Positions 49,200-58,877 of a DNA stretch of 64,000 nucleotides are shown here, piece after piece. A program made the position numbers and the translations under genes. Source of the stretch: Mesotoga sp. Brook.08.105.5.1 (lineage in GTDB: Bacteria; Thermotogota; Thermotogae; Petrotogales; Kosmotogaceae); the NCBI RefSeq assembly GCF_002752635.1, contig NZ_AYTW01000040.1, positions 1 to 64,000 on the forward strand, given 5' to 3'. The notes beneath the pieces are model-generated. The model ran no database searches. It was not told the origin of the DNA and saw only the letters and a program-made list of their open reading frames with translations. The first letter of the stretch is position 1. The number at the start of each line of letters is the position of its first letter.

Positions 49200-49772
49200 T
49201 TGCGCTCTTTTATCGCAGTTGATACAGGCGACAGGGTTTCCGCTATGATAGACAGTATCTCGGAAAGGCTTAGAAGGATGGGGTTCAAGGCATCATGGGT
49301 GCCGGGAGTAAACTCTCACGTTACTCTTGCATTTCTTGACAACATAGAGCCGGAAAGACTCTCTTTACTGGCATCGATGTTGTCGCGTAGACTGAGAGGG
49401 TTTCCTTCATTCACTCTGGAAACTGGAGGCATAGGTTACTTCAAACATAAGGACTTGCCAAAGGTTATTTGGGTAGGAATTGAAAGAAATCAGAGTCTCA
49501 TTAATCTACAGAGAGAGACGCGAGTAGTTCTTGAAGCAATGAATCTGCCTGTTGAAGATAATTTTAGACCGCATTTGACTGTAGGCAGGATGAAATTCAG
49601 TCCGCCAATGTGGCGGAAATTCTTGAGTACACTTGATAGTGAACGAGTGATATTTCCTGTCGGAGAAGCCACAATATTCGAATCGATTCTCTCCAGGGAA
49701 GGAGCTAGGTACAGAAAGGTCTTCACATGCAGCTTTGAAGGAGGACTGATTGAACATGCTGTCGAAGGATAA
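49200..49772 (+). CDS. thpR: RNA 2',3'-cyclic phosphodiesterase (ThpR/LigT-like)
   Basis: A 2H-phosphoesterase of 190 residues. Both catalytic HxTx motifs are present: HVTLAFL and HLTVGRM. The N-terminus [19 protein letters not shown] is family-typical. TTG 49200 has an AGGGGGGG stretch at a good distance. Members open 2',3'-cyclic phosphates of RNA; the physiological substrate is not known. It overlaps recA and lies between pgsA and recA, an order often kept in Thermotogae. Confidence 0.9.
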   Translation: MRSFIAVDTGDRVSAMIDSISERLRRMGFKASWVPGVNSHVTLAFLDNIEPERLSLLASMLSRRLRGFPSFTLETGGIGYFKHKDLPKVIWVGIERNQSLINLQRETRVVLEAMNLPVEDNFRPHLTVGRMKFSPPMWRKFLSTLDSERVIFPVGEATIFESILSREGARYRKVFTCSFEGGLIEHAVEG

Positions 49773-50805
49773 GAAAAACGCACTTGATAGAGCAATAAAA
49801 GATATCGAGAAACAGTTTGGCAAGGGTTCGGTAATGCTTATGGGAGATAAAGAAGATCAGAAGAGTATAGAAGTGATCTCAACCGGCTCACTTGCTGTCG
49901 ACATTGCCCTTACAGTGGGGGGTTATCCAAGGGGCAGAGTAGTTGAGGTTTACGGTGCTGAATCGAGCGGAAAGACGACAATTGCCTTGCATGCTATTGC
50001 AGAAGTTCAGAGGCGGGGTGGGATAGCTGCCTTCATCGATGCAGAGCACGCTCTCGATATCCATTATGCGCAGAATCTTGGGGTGGATGTTGACAATCTC
50101 TTGATATCTCAGCCTGATTACGGAGAACAGGCTCTGGACATTGTTGATGGCCTAATCAGGTCTAGTGCGGTCGATCTAATTGTAGTGGACTCTGTTGCAG
50201 CTTTAGTGCCTCGCACCGAGATTGAGGGGGCGATGGGCGAACTGCAGGTTGGTCTTCAGGCTCGGCTTATGTCACAGGCACTAAGGAAGATTTCTGGGAA
50301 CGTAAGTAGATCGAAGTGCATCGTGATTTTCATTAACCAAACAAGAATGAAAATCGGGGTAGTCTACGGTAATCCTGAAACAACAACCGGGGGTGTCGCA
50401 CTGAAATTCTATGCTTCGGTAAGACTTGAGGTTAGGAGGGGCAGTGCTATAAGAGAAGGGAACACAGTTCTTGGAAACGAGACAACCATTAAAGTTGTGA
50501 AGAACAAAGTTGCCCCGCCATTTCGAGAAGCCAAGGTTGACATAATTTACGGGCAAGGGATCGAGCATGCAAACGAGCTATTCAATCTTGCGGTTTCTGA
50601 GAACATGATAGATAGAAAGGGAGCATGGTACGCTTACATGACCCCTGATAATAGTGAAGTAAGCCTTGGGCAGGGCAAGGCTAATGGAGTAGAATTCTTG
50701 AAGGAAAACCCTGAGCTGATGCTCGAGATTGAAAACAGGCTAAGGACGAAGTTTGGTTTGCCGCTCCTGGAAGTCAAGAAAGAGGAGAAGGAAGACGACA
50801 AGTGA
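49750..50805 (+). CDS. recA: recombinase RecA
   Basis: DNA strand-exchange protein for recombination and repair. Family features: [18 protein letters not shown], Walker [23 protein letters not shown], Walker [11 protein letters not shown] and the L2 region with [20 protein letters not shown]. About 350 residues, no intein. The start is TTG 49750 (five bases after GGAGG) or ATG 49756. It overlaps thpR and is followed at once by recX. Confidence 0.98.
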   Translation: MNMLSKDKKNALDRAIKDIEKQFGKGSVMLMGDKEDQKSIEVISTGSLAVDIALTVGGYPRGRVVEVYGAESSGKTTIALHAIAEVQRRGGIAAFIDAEHALDIHYAQNLGVDVDNLLISQPDYGEQALDIVDGLIRSSAVDLIVVDSVAALVPRTEIEGAMGELQVGLQARLMSQALRKISGNVSRSKCIVIFINQTRMKIGVVYGNPETTTGGVALKFYASVRLEVRRGSAIREGNTVLGNETTIKVVKNKVAPPFREAKVDIIYGQGIEHANELFNLAVSENMIDRKGAWYAYMTPDNSEVSLGQGKANGVEFLKENPELMLEIENRLRTKFGLPLLEVKKEEKEDDK

Positions 50806-51242
50806 TGGGTTCAGATCCAATGAAAGATGCTTTGAGATATTTGAAATACAGGTTGAGGTCAAGAAGGGAAATCGAAGTACAGCTCTTCAAGAAGGGGTAT
50901 TCTGAGAAGGAGATCAAAGAGGTCATTGAAAAGCTGGAAGAGCAGGGCTTAGTTAACGACGGCATTTTCGCCAGACTCTATGTAAGCGACGGACTGAATG
51001 TGCATTACAAAGGCCCGTTCAGGCTTCGACAGGAGCTACTTGGGTTAGGAATCTCAGAAGAGGTAATTGACGATACAATTAAATTAGAACTGGACAGTTG
51101 CGACTTGAAAGAGATTGGAAAAAGAGCTGCAGGCAACACAGAATTGACTGATCCTGATAAGATAAGAAGAAAACTCTACAGAAGAGGGTTTTCCTCTTCG
51201 ATAATCGATGAGATTATTGAGGAGATCAAAGAGAAATCATGA
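50802..51242 (+). CDS. recX: regulatory protein RecX
   Basis: Small helical protein that binds RecA filaments and tunes their activity. About 146 residues with the three-helix repeats of the family: [40 protein letters not shown], and the C-terminal [23 protein letters not shown] 50802 overlaps the recA stop; ATG 50805 is an alternative. Coupled expression with recA is usual. Confidence 0.92.
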   Translation: MMGSDPMKDALRYLKYRLRSRREIEVQLFKKGYSEKEIKEVIEKLEEQGLVNDGIFARLYVSDGLNVHYKGPFRLRQELLGLGISEEVIDDTIKLELDSCDLKEIGKRAAGNTELTDPDKIRRKLYRRGFSSSIIDEIIEEIKEKS

Positions 51243-51297
51243 AGGGAGGGAGCTGGTTTCCTCGAAGGCTAGGTGAAAGGACCAGCGATGAGAAACT

Positions 51298-52833
51298 ATG
51301 ATGCTACTGATTGGTATAATAGCCGGCCTGGCAGCGGGTATTGCGCTGGCTTATTTTATACTCACCCCTTTGGCTGTGAAGAAGGCAAAGGATGAGCTTG
51401 AGCTTCAACTGAAATCCGCAAAACAGGATTCAGAGTCGATAATCAAGAGGGCTCAGGAAGAGGCGGATCATCTTAAGAAGAAGGCACTCTTAGAAGGCCG
51501 TGAAGAACTCCACAGGCTTCGTGAGGAGCAAGAGAAGGATTTCAAGAGAGATCGAGAAGAACTGAAGCAATGGGAAGAAAGGATTTCCAGAAGAGAAGAT
51601 AACATCGATAAAAAGGAAGAAGCTATTGAGAGGACTCGACAACAGTTGGATATCGAAAGGGCTCGTGTTGAAGAGATGAAAGAAGAAGCAGAGAAGAAAC
51701 TGTTCAGCCTTGCCGACCTTTCGATGGAGGATGCCAGAGAGATAGTCCTGAGGAGAGCTGAAGAAATCTACGAACATGATCTTGCTCAGAAGCTTAAGGA
51801 GATGAAAGATCACTACGACGAAGAAGGCAATCGATACGCGAAATGGGTAATCGTCAACTCAGTCCAGCGCTATGCGGCAGATTATACGGGCGATATAACT
51901 GTAAGCGCGGTAAGCCTTCCTTCCGATGAGATGAAGGGAAGGATCATAGGCAGAGAGGGAAGGAATATCAGAGCATTTGAGAAGTTGACCGGTTCGGATC
52001 TCGTGATCGATGATACACCTGAAGTTGTTGTGGTATCCTGTTTCAATCCTCTTAGGAGGGCGATCGCAAAGATGACACTGGATAGGCTCGTTGAAGATGG
52101 AAGAATTCATCCTGCCAGGATTGAGGAAATGTACGAAAAGTCAAAAAAAGAGATCTACAGTGAAATAAAAGAAGCGGGTCAGGAAGCTTTGATGAAAGTA
52201 GGTATTCCCTCGATGCACCCAGAGCTTGTCAAACTACTAGGAAGGCTTAAGTTCAGGACGAGTTACGGTCAGAACGTATTGCAGCACTCTGTTGAAGTTG
52301 CACATCTTGCAGCTCTAATGGCTTCCGAATTGGGTTTGAACATTGACAAAGCGAAAAGGGGGGCGATCCTTCACGATATTGGAAAGGCAATTGATCACGA
52401 AGTTGAGGGATCTCATGCGATTATTGGGGGAGAGATTGCCAAGAGGTACGGGGAAAAGGTTCAGGTTGTCAATATGATACAGTATCACCATGGTGAGACG
52501 GAGGCTTTGACCCCTGAAGCGGTTCTTGTGGCCGCTGCAGATGCTGTATCTGCTTCAAGGCCAGGAGCTAGAAGAGAGTCGCTTGATATGTATATTAAAC
52601 GACTTGAAAACCTGGAGAACATTGCGACCGGATTCAAGCATATAGAAAAGGCCTACGCAATTCAGGCAGGGAGAGAGATTCGGGTAATTGTAGAGCCAGA
52701 AAAGGTTGATGATCTGCTGGCCGAGAAAATGGCCGTAGATATTGCCAAGAAAATTGAAGAGGAACTCGAATATCCCGGTGTTATTAAGGTGACTGTTATA
52801 AGGGAACGAAGAAGCGTCTCTTATGCGTCATGA
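51298..52833 (+). CDS. rny: ribonuclease Y
   Basis: Membrane-anchored endoribonuclease that starts mRNA decay. The 511-residue protein shows, in order, an N-terminal membrane segment (about 2-22), a long charged coiled coil (about 30-145), a KH domain (GRIIGREGRNIRAFEKLTG) and an HD domain (VLQHSVEVAHLAALMASEL, GAILHDIGKAIDHE). ATG 51298 has only a weak ribosome site (GAG five bases ahead); ATG 51301 is equally possible. It lies 55 bases after recX. Confidence 0.96.
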   Translation: MMLLIGIIAGLAAGIALAYFILTPLAVKKAKDELELQLKSAKQDSESIIKRAQEEADHLKKKALLEGREELHRLREEQEKDFKRDREELKQWEERISRREDNIDKKEEAIERTRQQLDIERARVEEMKEEAEKKLFSLADLSMEDAREIVLRRAEEIYEHDLAQKLKEMKDHYDEEGNRYAKWVIVNSVQRYAADYTGDITVSAVSLPSDEMKGRIIGREGRNIRAFEKLTGSDLVIDDTPEVVVVSCFNPLRRAIAKMTLDRLVEDGRIHPARIEEMYEKSKKEIYSEIKEAGQEALMKVGIPSMHPELVKLLGRLKFRTSYGQNVLQHSVEVAHLAALMASELGLNIDKAKRGAILHDIGKAIDHEVEGSHAIIGGEIAKRYGEKVQVVNMIQYHHGETEALTPEAVLVAAADAVSASRPGARRESLDMYIKRLENLENIATGFKHIEKAYAIQAGREIRVIVEPEKVDDLLAEKMAVDIAKKIEEELEYPGVIKVTVIRERRSVSYAS

Positions 52834-52877
52834 CAGATTGACATAGGAAAAGCGGTGATATAGAATTGGAACCAGGT

Positions 52878-52953
52878 GCCAACGTAGCTCAACCGGTAGA
52901 GCGGCTCATTCGTAATGAGCAGGTTGGGGGTTCAAGTCCCTTCGTTGGCTCCA
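52878..52953 (+). tRNA. tRNA-Thr (anticodon CGT)
   Basis: A complete 76-nt cloverleaf with encoded CCA. Acceptor GCCAACG/CGTTGGC, D-arm GCTC/GAGC, anticodon stem GCTCA/TGAGC with loop TTCGTAA (anticodon CGT at 34-36, reads ACG), five-base variable loop AGGTT, T-loop TTCAAGT. The T-stem has two G-T pairs. Discriminator base T. It sits between rny and tilS and is followed by a terminator. Confidence 0.95.
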
Positions 52954-52954
52954 G

Positions 52955-52982
52955 ATGCGCCCCTTACGGGCGCATTATTATT
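52955..52982 (+). terminator. terminator after tRNA-Thr
   Basis: Eight-bp perfect stem ATGCGCCC/GGGCGCAT (52955-52962 with 52968-52975) followed by TATTATT. It lies one base after the tRNA CCA and before the tilS ribosome site, so tilS needs readthrough or a promoter of its own. Confidence 0.75.
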
Positions 52983-52995
52983 GGTGGTGGTGCAA

Positions 52996-54387
52996 ATGAG
53001 TGATTTCGAGAAGGAAGTCCTCGAATTCATCAAGAAATGGGACCTAATAGAAAGTGGTCAGAAAATTCTTGTAGCAGTTTCTGGAGGGAAGGACTCAATG
53101 TGTCTTCTCAATGTTCTGATAAATCTTAAATCGGAGCTGGGAATAGACCTCTTTGCCGCAAATCTCGACCATGGTCTTCGAAGGAAGGGACCCGTCGAGG
53201 AAGCAGGTATGATTGGCGATTTCTGTCGGGCGCGGTCGGTACCCTTCTTTCACGAAAGACGAGATGTTAATGAGCTTTTGAAAAAGAGGCGCGGTTTGTC
53301 GATAGAGTCTGCGGCGAGGGAAGTAAGATATTGTTTTCTGAGAGAAGTTAAGATGTCTATCGGTGCAGATTTAATCGCCGTAGGGCATAATCGAGACGAT
53401 CTTGTAGAAAATATCCTGCTAAGAATCGTGAAGGGAACTGGCATGAAAGGTGTGATTGGACTGCGCCCGTTAGGTGGCGATTTGATAAGACCTCTGCTAT
53501 TCAGCGATATGCAACGTATTATAGATTATGTTACAATTAACAGGGTTACATTTATGGAGGATGAAACCAACTCTGAGGATGATTTTGAGCGCAATTACGT
53601 TCGTCTGAGAATCATTCCGGAGCTTAGAAAGATAAACTCAGCACTTAATGAGGCCGTGTGGCGGTTCTTTGAAAACATCAATGATGGATATGCACTGATC
53701 CATGAAAGGGTTGAAGAGGTTCTGGAGCAGATCGAATTCGCAGACGGTGTTTTTTTTGTGGAGGCCTTGAAGCTTAAAGAAGTTGAAAGGGCCGTTTTGT
53801 TGGAGATGGTGAGAGAGATCGTTTCTATTCTTAGTTCTGACAAGTATCCACCCTCCAGAGAGCGAGTTGTTGCCTTTTTCGATCTCCTGATTTCTAGTAG
53901 AGGAGGGTGGACTGTTGAGTTTAGAGAAGATATCAAGGCCTCGAAGATCGGCAGATATGTCTTCTTCTACGGGGGAGAACTTAGATTCAAGCGGATCGAA
54001 AGGCAAAGTATAGACTCTCTCCCTTTCAGCCGTGAACTAGAAGGATGGAAGATTTCCCTGGAATGCAACGAAGAGGTTCCGGAAGCGATGATCGAAAGAT
54101 TGGACGGTGCCTTTAATAGCATATGTTCGGGTGATAAGCTCTCCTTCCCTTTGAGCTTGCGGCCGATGGATGAAAGAGACAAGATCATCCCGTTTGGAAT
54201 GTCAAGAAATAAGAAAGTTATCGATGTAGTTACAGAGAAAGGTTTGAAGGGCTTCTCAAGCAGAATTATGGTTCTTGAAAACGCTTTTGGAGATATCCTC
54301 TGGATTCCAGGTGTTGTCACGAGCGAGCTTTGCAGAGTTTGCCCCTCCAGTCTCGACAGCGTAGTTTTTTGCCTTGAAAGGAGGTAG
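52996..54387 (+). CDS. tilS: tRNA(Ile)-lysidine synthetase TilS
   Basis: Modifies the wobble cytidine of the minor tRNA(Ile) to lysidine so that it reads AUA. The PP-loop is VAVSGGKDSMCLL at about residues 28-40. Further motifs are ANLDHGLRRKGPVEEA, GHNRDDLVENILLRIVKGTG and ENSEDDFERNYVRLRIIPE-like TNSEDDFERNYVRL. C-terminal domains bring it to 464 residues. ATG 52996 follows GGTGGTGGTG; the frame is open upstream only through the tRNA gene. It overlaps nothing and is followed at 4 bases by ftsH, a neighbour pairing common in bacteria. Confidence 0.94.
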   Translation: MSDFEKEVLEFIKKWDLIESGQKILVAVSGGKDSMCLLNVLINLKSELGIDLFAANLDHGLRRKGPVEEAGMIGDFCRARSVPFFHERRDVNELLKKRRGLSIESAAREVRYCFLREVKMSIGADLIAVGHNRDDLVENILLRIVKGTGMKGVIGLRPLGGDLIRPLLFSDMQRIIDYVTINRVTFMEDETNSEDDFERNYVRLRIIPELRKINSALNEAVWRFFENINDGYALIHERVEEVLEQIEFADGVFFVEALKLKEVERAVLLEMVREIVSILSSDKYPPSRERVVAFFDLLISSRGGWTVEFREDIKASKIGRYVFFYGGELRFKRIERQSIDSLPFSRELEGWKISLECNEEVPEAMIERLDGAFNSICSGDKLSFPLSLRPMDERDKIIPFGMSRNKKVIDVVTEKGLKGFSSRIMVLENAFGDILWIPGVVTSELCRVCPSSLDSVVFCLERR

Positions 54388-54391
54388 TTCT

Positions 54392-56293
54392 GTGGATCAA
54401 AAGCCCAGGATTGGAATGATTCTCTTCTATGTTGTTTTGGGCATATTCCTGCTAATTGCACTCAGGGGCCTATATCCAACTGAGACAAGTGTTGTAGTTC
54501 CCTACACTAAGTTCCTGGATGACTTTAATAATATTATTGATATAGTTGTTTACGATAATGGAAAAGTCGTGTACATAACAGGAGATAACCCCAGAAGATC
54601 ACTTGAGACGTATGTCCCCTCTCAGACTCTTATGACTCAAACTTTTCAGAATCACATAGACCGATTGGCGGAGAGAGGAGTAAACATCACATTCGAAAGA
54701 GGAAGCGATTCTCTCTTCTGGGTGAATCTTCTTGGAACTATGATTCCTCTCGCAATAATCGTGTTCATCTGGTTCTTCTTGATGAGATCTATGTCTGGCC
54801 GCAATTCACAGGCCTTCACATTCACTAAGAGTCCGGCAAAGAAATATGTCAACACTGACAAACACGTGACTTTCAAGGATGTTGCGGGAGTTGAGGAGGC
54901 CCAGCAGGAGCTAGCCGACATTGTCAGTTATTTGAAGGATCCCTCGGTGTTCACAGAAACAGGGGCAAGAATGCCCAAAGGTATATTATTGGTGGGTCCT
55001 CCGGGAACGGGGAAGACGCTCCTTGCAAGAGCTGTGGCGGGAGAAGCTGGGGTTCCCTTCTTCTTCATAAGCGGATCGGACTTCGTCGAACTCTTCGTTG
55101 GAGTTGGAGCGGCAAGAGTTAGGGATCTTTTCACTCAGGCTAAGTCTTCAGCGCCTGCGATTCTGTTCATTGATGAAATTGACGCCGTGGGTAGACACAG
55201 AGGAGCAGGACTCGGGGGCGGCCATGACGAGAGAGAGCAGACGTTGAACCAGATTCTTGTCGAAATGGACGGATTTGATGCCAGGACCGGAGTTGTAGTT
55301 ATTGCGGCCACGAACAGACCAGATATTCTGGACAAAGCTTTGCTGCGCCCAGGTAGATTTGACAAGAAAATCTCAGTTGATCCGCCAGATCTGAAAGGAA
55401 GAACAGAGATCCTGAAGATACACATGCGAGGTAAACCTATAGACCCTGAAGTTGATGTCCAGCTGCTTGCCAGGAGAACTCCAGGGTTTGTTGGAGCTGA
55501 CTTGGAGAATCTGATCAATGAAGCGGCAATTCTCTCTGCTAGAAAGAAGAAAAAGATGATTGGAATGGTTGAACTTGAGGAAGCTATTGATAGAGTTCTT
55601 GCGGGACCGGCTAAGAGATCTCGGAGAATAAACGATCGTGAGAAGAAGATACTTGCCTATCACGAACTAGGACATGCCGTAGTAGGTTTGATTCTTCCAA
55701 AAGCCTTCCCTGTGCACAAGGTTACAATAATTCCTCGCGGCACTTCGATTCTCGGCTTCACGGAAAGCCTGCCACTAGAGGACAGGTATCTAATAACTAA
55801 GTCTGAGCTGTTAGACAATATGGCTCAGGCCCTAGGAGGAAGAGCGGCGGAAGATCTGGTATTTGGCGAGATTACCACTGGTGCTGCAAGCGATTTGGAA
55901 AGAGCAAGTGCGATGGCCCGGAGTATGGTCACTCAGTTTGGAATGAGTGAGAGATTGGGACCAATCGCTTGGGGCAAAGAGGAAGAGGAAGTATTTCTCG
56001 GAAGAGAGCTCACAAGGATGAAGAACTATTCTGAAGAAATTGCCAGTGAGATAGATTCAGAGGTTAAGACAATAGTTCTGACGTGTTATGAAAGGGCGAA
56101 GAGAGTTCTTTCGGATTACAGGAAGAAACTGGATGAAGCGGCCGACTATCTTCTTCAGAAGGAGACGATTTCCGGCAAAGAACTGGCCGAAATCCTGGGA
56201 CTTGAAACCGGCAACTATTATAGAGATGATATTGAGACTGTAGAGATTGCTCCTGGGGCGACAGCAAGCGATCCCGAGATCACAAAGGAGTAG
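54392..56293 (+). CDS. ftsH: ATP-dependent zinc metalloprotease FtsH
   Basis: Membrane-bound AAA+ protease that removes damaged or short-lived membrane and cytoplasmic proteins. GTG 54392 follows GGAGG and yields 633 residues. Two membrane segments (about 8-28 and 110-128) flank an outer domain. The AAA module has [24 protein letters not shown] and [19 protein letters not shown]. The zinc site is HELGH at 424-428. All catalytic residues are present. Confidence 0.97.
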   Translation: MDQKPRIGMILFYVVLGIFLLIALRGLYPTETSVVVPYTKFLDDFNNIIDIVVYDNGKVVYITGDNPRRSLETYVPSQTLMTQTFQNHIDRLAERGVNITFERGSDSLFWVNLLGTMIPLAIIVFIWFFLMRSMSGRNSQAFTFTKSPAKKYVNTDKHVTFKDVAGVEEAQQELADIVSYLKDPSVFTETGARMPKGILLVGPPGTGKTLLARAVAGEAGVPFFFISGSDFVELFVGVGAARVRDLFTQAKSSAPAILFIDEIDAVGRHRGAGLGGGHDEREQTLNQILVEMDGFDARTGVVVIAATNRPDILDKALLRPGRFDKKISVDPPDLKGRTEILKIHMRGKPIDPEVDVQLLARRTPGFVGADLENLINEAAILSARKKKKMIGMVELEEAIDRVLAGPAKRSRRINDREKKILAYHELGHAVVGLILPKAFPVHKVTIIPRGTSILGFTESLPLEDRYLITKSELLDNMAQALGGRAAEDLVFGEITTGAASDLERASAMARSMVTQFGMSERLGPIAWGKEEEEVFLGRELTRMKNYSEEIASEIDSEVKTIVLTCYERAKRVLSDYRKKLDEAADYLLQKETISGKELAEILGLETGNYYRDDIETVEIAPGATASDPEITKE

Positions 56294-56306
56294 AGGTGAA
56301 AGCGAA

Positions 56307-56714
56307 ATGTTGAATTTCGAGCGGCTGAAGTCGCTACAGGGTAAGACTTTCACGCTAGCAGTTACTCCATCGGATGTTTCGCTTAGGTGGTCGGAACGGT
56401 ATGACTTTGAACTATTGAACCTGCTGTCGACTAGTGGTTTGATGAAGATTATCCATAACTGCGGCCATTCACTGATCTCCGATTTTGAGTCAGAATCGTT
56501 GATTTCAGTGGTTTCCGAGACCTTTGTCAGGCATCATTCTCCGATATTGATGGAAAGAGAGATGGTTGTCAACATAAAGATCGAATCTGTCTCCGACAAT
56601 GCTGAAGTCTGCTTTTCGGGGTCAGTTACTCAGCTTGGTTCTGAAGCTGGTTCTTTTGAGTTTTCGCGTAAATTCATATCTGCTGATTTTCTCAGGAGAG
56701 CCTTTAGTGCGTAA
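56307..56714 (+). CDS. hot-dog-fold thioesterase-like protein
   Basis: A 135-residue soluble protein. The pattern TSGLMKIIHNCGHSLI, then ESLISVVSETFVRHHSPIL and a central VVNIKIESVSDNAEVCFSG agrees with small hot-dog thioesterases of the fluoroacetyl-CoA thioesterase type (S/T-x-x-L-M, V-x-H-x-x-P). The usual Thr/Glu/His catalytic set is not clearly complete: Glu is replaced in the HNCGH stretch. ATG 56307 lies eight bases behind AGGTGA. It is coupled to the following radical SAM gene by overlap. From memory, Thermotoga has a similar protein beside ftsH. Confidence 0.65.
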   Translation: MLNFERLKSLQGKTFTLAVTPSDVSLRWSERYDFELLNLLSTSGLMKIIHNCGHSLISDFESESLISVVSETFVRHHSPILMEREMVVNIKIESVSDNAEVCFSGSVTQLGSEAGSFEFSRKFISADFLRRAFSA

Positions 56715-58182
56715 ACCGAGAGACAAAAGAAGCTGGAGTGAGTATGAGCAAGTCTCTAGTTTGAAATTCAGAGAGCGGTTTGTTAGTGAAGTAAGTGGAT
56801 TTGGCGATGTTAGGGTAGCGCTTATTTACCCAAATTCGTACGAAGTAGGAAGTGCAAGTCTGTCTACGCACGTTTTGCTGAGAAAGCTTAACGAATTAGG
56901 CAGCGTGAGGGCAGAGAGGTTCTTTTACAATAAGGACTTTTTGAAGTATTATTCTTTTGATTCACTCACGCCCCTAGACGAGTTCAAGATTTGGGCTTTT
57001 TCTGTTCACTTTGAGCTTGATTTAATGAACGTCTTTGACATTCTTAATAAGTTCTCTGTTCCACTTAGAAAAGAGGAGAGAAATGAGTTTCACCCGGTGA
57101 TCATTGCTGGTGGAGCCATGACTTACTTCAATGATAACCTCCTCACAGAAGTTGCCGATGTGGTTCACAGGGGAGACTTAAGTGAGGAGTTCCTTGATGG
57201 TCTATCCGCTGTTGACCACTGGATGCACAGAAAGGAGATAATTGCTTCTCTAGAGACGGAACATGTGACTCCTTTCTTTTCTGATGTTCTTGGTGAGAGT
57301 GTATTTATCAGTCCCGATTCAGTATTTGGAGACCGGTACCTAATTGAGGTAGGCAGAGGATGCTTTAGAAAGTGCAGGTTTTGTGTGGCTGGTCACAGAT
57401 ACGGAAGACCAAGATTCAGAAAGTCTGATGAGGTATTTGACCTGATGGATTCTGTAGCTGACTTCACGAATAGATTTGGACTTGTGGCAGCAACCGTTAC
57501 TGACTATCCGGGCATCGATGAAGTAGCCGAACACTGTATTGAGAAAGGGTACGAATTATCAGTTTCTTCTCTTAGGCTCGATTCCGTTTCGGATACTCTA
57601 ATGAAGTCACTCAGATTGTCCAATCAGAGTATTTTCACTATTGCCCCAGAAGGTGGAAGCCAGAGAATGAGAGATGCCTTTGCTAAAGGAATAAGCAGAG
57701 GAGATATCCTCAGCGCTTTGGAGCTAGGCAGAAAGCACGGTTTCCGTAGAGTGAAGATGTACTACATCTATGGAGCCGTCTTTGAAAGGCGTGAGGATAG
57801 ACAAGAGATAGCCGAGATGGCGTTACAGGCTTCAAGCATGGGTTATACAAGTGTGGTTCTTAGTTTGAACCCTTTGATTCCGAAACCGGGTACTCCATTT
57901 GAAGAGATGCCGATGGAGTCTCTAAGCGGACTGAGAAAGTACGAGAAGGAGATCAGATCGGAGTTGTTGGTTGAGGGCGTAAAGCTTGACTTCGAGAGTT
58001 TGAAGGAATCTCAAGTTCAGTTTGCTCTTGCGAATATCGATAAGAGTCATTCCCGGGAGCTATTGGCACACGTGGAGCGTGGAGTTGATCCAACACCTAT
58101 TCTGAAAAAATATGCAGAGGAAGTGAATTCGAAACGGAAGGAGTGGAAGAAGCATGGCAAAGAAGAGTATTCTGGTTGTTGA
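56707..58182 (+). CDS. radical SAM protein with N-terminal B12-binding-like domain
   Basis: A 491-residue enzyme of unknown substrate. The cluster motif is CFRKCRFC in EVGRGCFRKCRFCVAGHRYG. Before it lies a domain with RVALIYPNSYEVGSASLSTH and HPVIIAGGAMTYFND, typical of B12-binding-type radical SAM proteins, although the cobalamin DxHxxG motif is not seen. GTG 56707 follows AGGAGAG and overlaps the hot-dog stop; an earlier frame start lies inside that gene. Its 3' end overlaps the response regulator by 29 bases. Reaction unknown. Confidence 0.88.
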   Translation: MRKPRDKRSWSEYEQVSSLKFRERFVSEVSGFGDVRVALIYPNSYEVGSASLSTHVLLRKLNELGSVRAERFFYNKDFLKYYSFDSLTPLDEFKIWAFSVHFELDLMNVFDILNKFSVPLRKEERNEFHPVIIAGGAMTYFNDNLLTEVADVVHRGDLSEEFLDGLSAVDHWMHRKEIIASLETEHVTPFFSDVLGESVFISPDSVFGDRYLIEVGRGCFRKCRFCVAGHRYGRPRFRKSDEVFDLMDSVADFTNRFGLVAATVTDYPGIDEVAEHCIEKGYELSVSSLRLDSVSDTLMKSLRLSNQSIFTIAPEGGSQRMRDAFAKGISRGDILSALELGRKHGFRRVKMYYIYGAVFERREDRQEIAEMALQASSMGYTSVVLSLNPLIPKPGTPFEEMPMESLSGLRKYEKEIRSELLVEGVKLDFESLKESQVQFALANIDKSHSRELLAHVERGVDPTPILKKYAEEVNSKRKEWKKHGKEEYSGC

Positions 58183-58873
58183 CGATGAGCCTTCGATCGT
58201 GGAACTCCTTACTTTTAACTTGAAAAAGGAGGGCTATGACGTCCTGAAAGCATATGATGCTGAAGAAGCGCTTAAGATCGCCGAGGACAATGAAACTGAT
58301 ATGTTCATCGTTGATATTATGCTTCCAGGAATGGATGGGTTCGAACTGGTCAGAAACCTGAGAGCAACCGAAAAGTTCAGACAGACACCTGTTATATTCT
58401 TGAGTGCTAAGAGCGAAGAATTCGACAAGGTATTGGGACTCGAGCTCGGAGCAGACGACTATATTACCAAGCCTTTCAGCGTGCGAGAAGTTCTGGCTAG
58501 AATAAGAGCGGTTTTCAGAAGGATTCAACAGAGCGCACAGGCAAAAGAAGAAAGGCCAAAGAAGATACTTGCGAAAGACCTAGAGATCGATACCGAGAAA
58601 TACGAAGTAAGGGTAAAAAACCGAATGGTCAGCCTTACTCCTCTGGAATTTGAACTTCTAAGATTCCTGGCAGAAAATGAGGGCAAAGTCTTCAGTAGAG
58701 ACGTTCTCTTGGACAAGCTGTGGGGATATGATTACTACGGTGACACAAGAACAGTTGATGTCCATATTAGACGGCTAAGAACTAAGATCGAAGAAGATGC
58801 CTCTAATCCAAAGTACATAATCACCGTTAGGGGTAAAGGTTACAAGTTCAGAGATCCTGGAAAGGAAGATTGA
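58154..58873 (+). CDS. OmpR/PhoB-family response regulator (DrrA-like)
   Basis: A 239-residue DNA-binding regulator. The receiver domain has VVDDEPS with acidic D10/D11, phosphoacceptor D54 in FIVDIMLPGMDG, the switch residue in FLSAKSEEFD, and K in ADDYITKPF. A C-terminal winged helix follows (LTPLEFELLRFLAENEGKVF, DTRTVDVHIRRLRTKIEED). Length and order with the next gene match the Thermotoga DrrA/HpkA pair. ATG 58154 follows GGAAGGAGTG. Confidence 0.94.
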   Translation: MAKKSILVVDDEPSIVELLTFNLKKEGYDVLKAYDAEEALKIAEDNETDMFIVDIMLPGMDGFELVRNLRATEKFRQTPVIFLSAKSEEFDKVLGLELGADDYITKPFSVREVLARIRAVFRRIQQSAQAKEERPKKILAKDLEIDTEKYEVRVKNRMVSLTPLEFELLRFLAENEGKVFSRDVLLDKLWGYDYYGDTRTVDVHIRRLRTKIEEDASNPKYIITVRGKGYKFRDPGKED

Positions 58874-58877
58874 TCCG

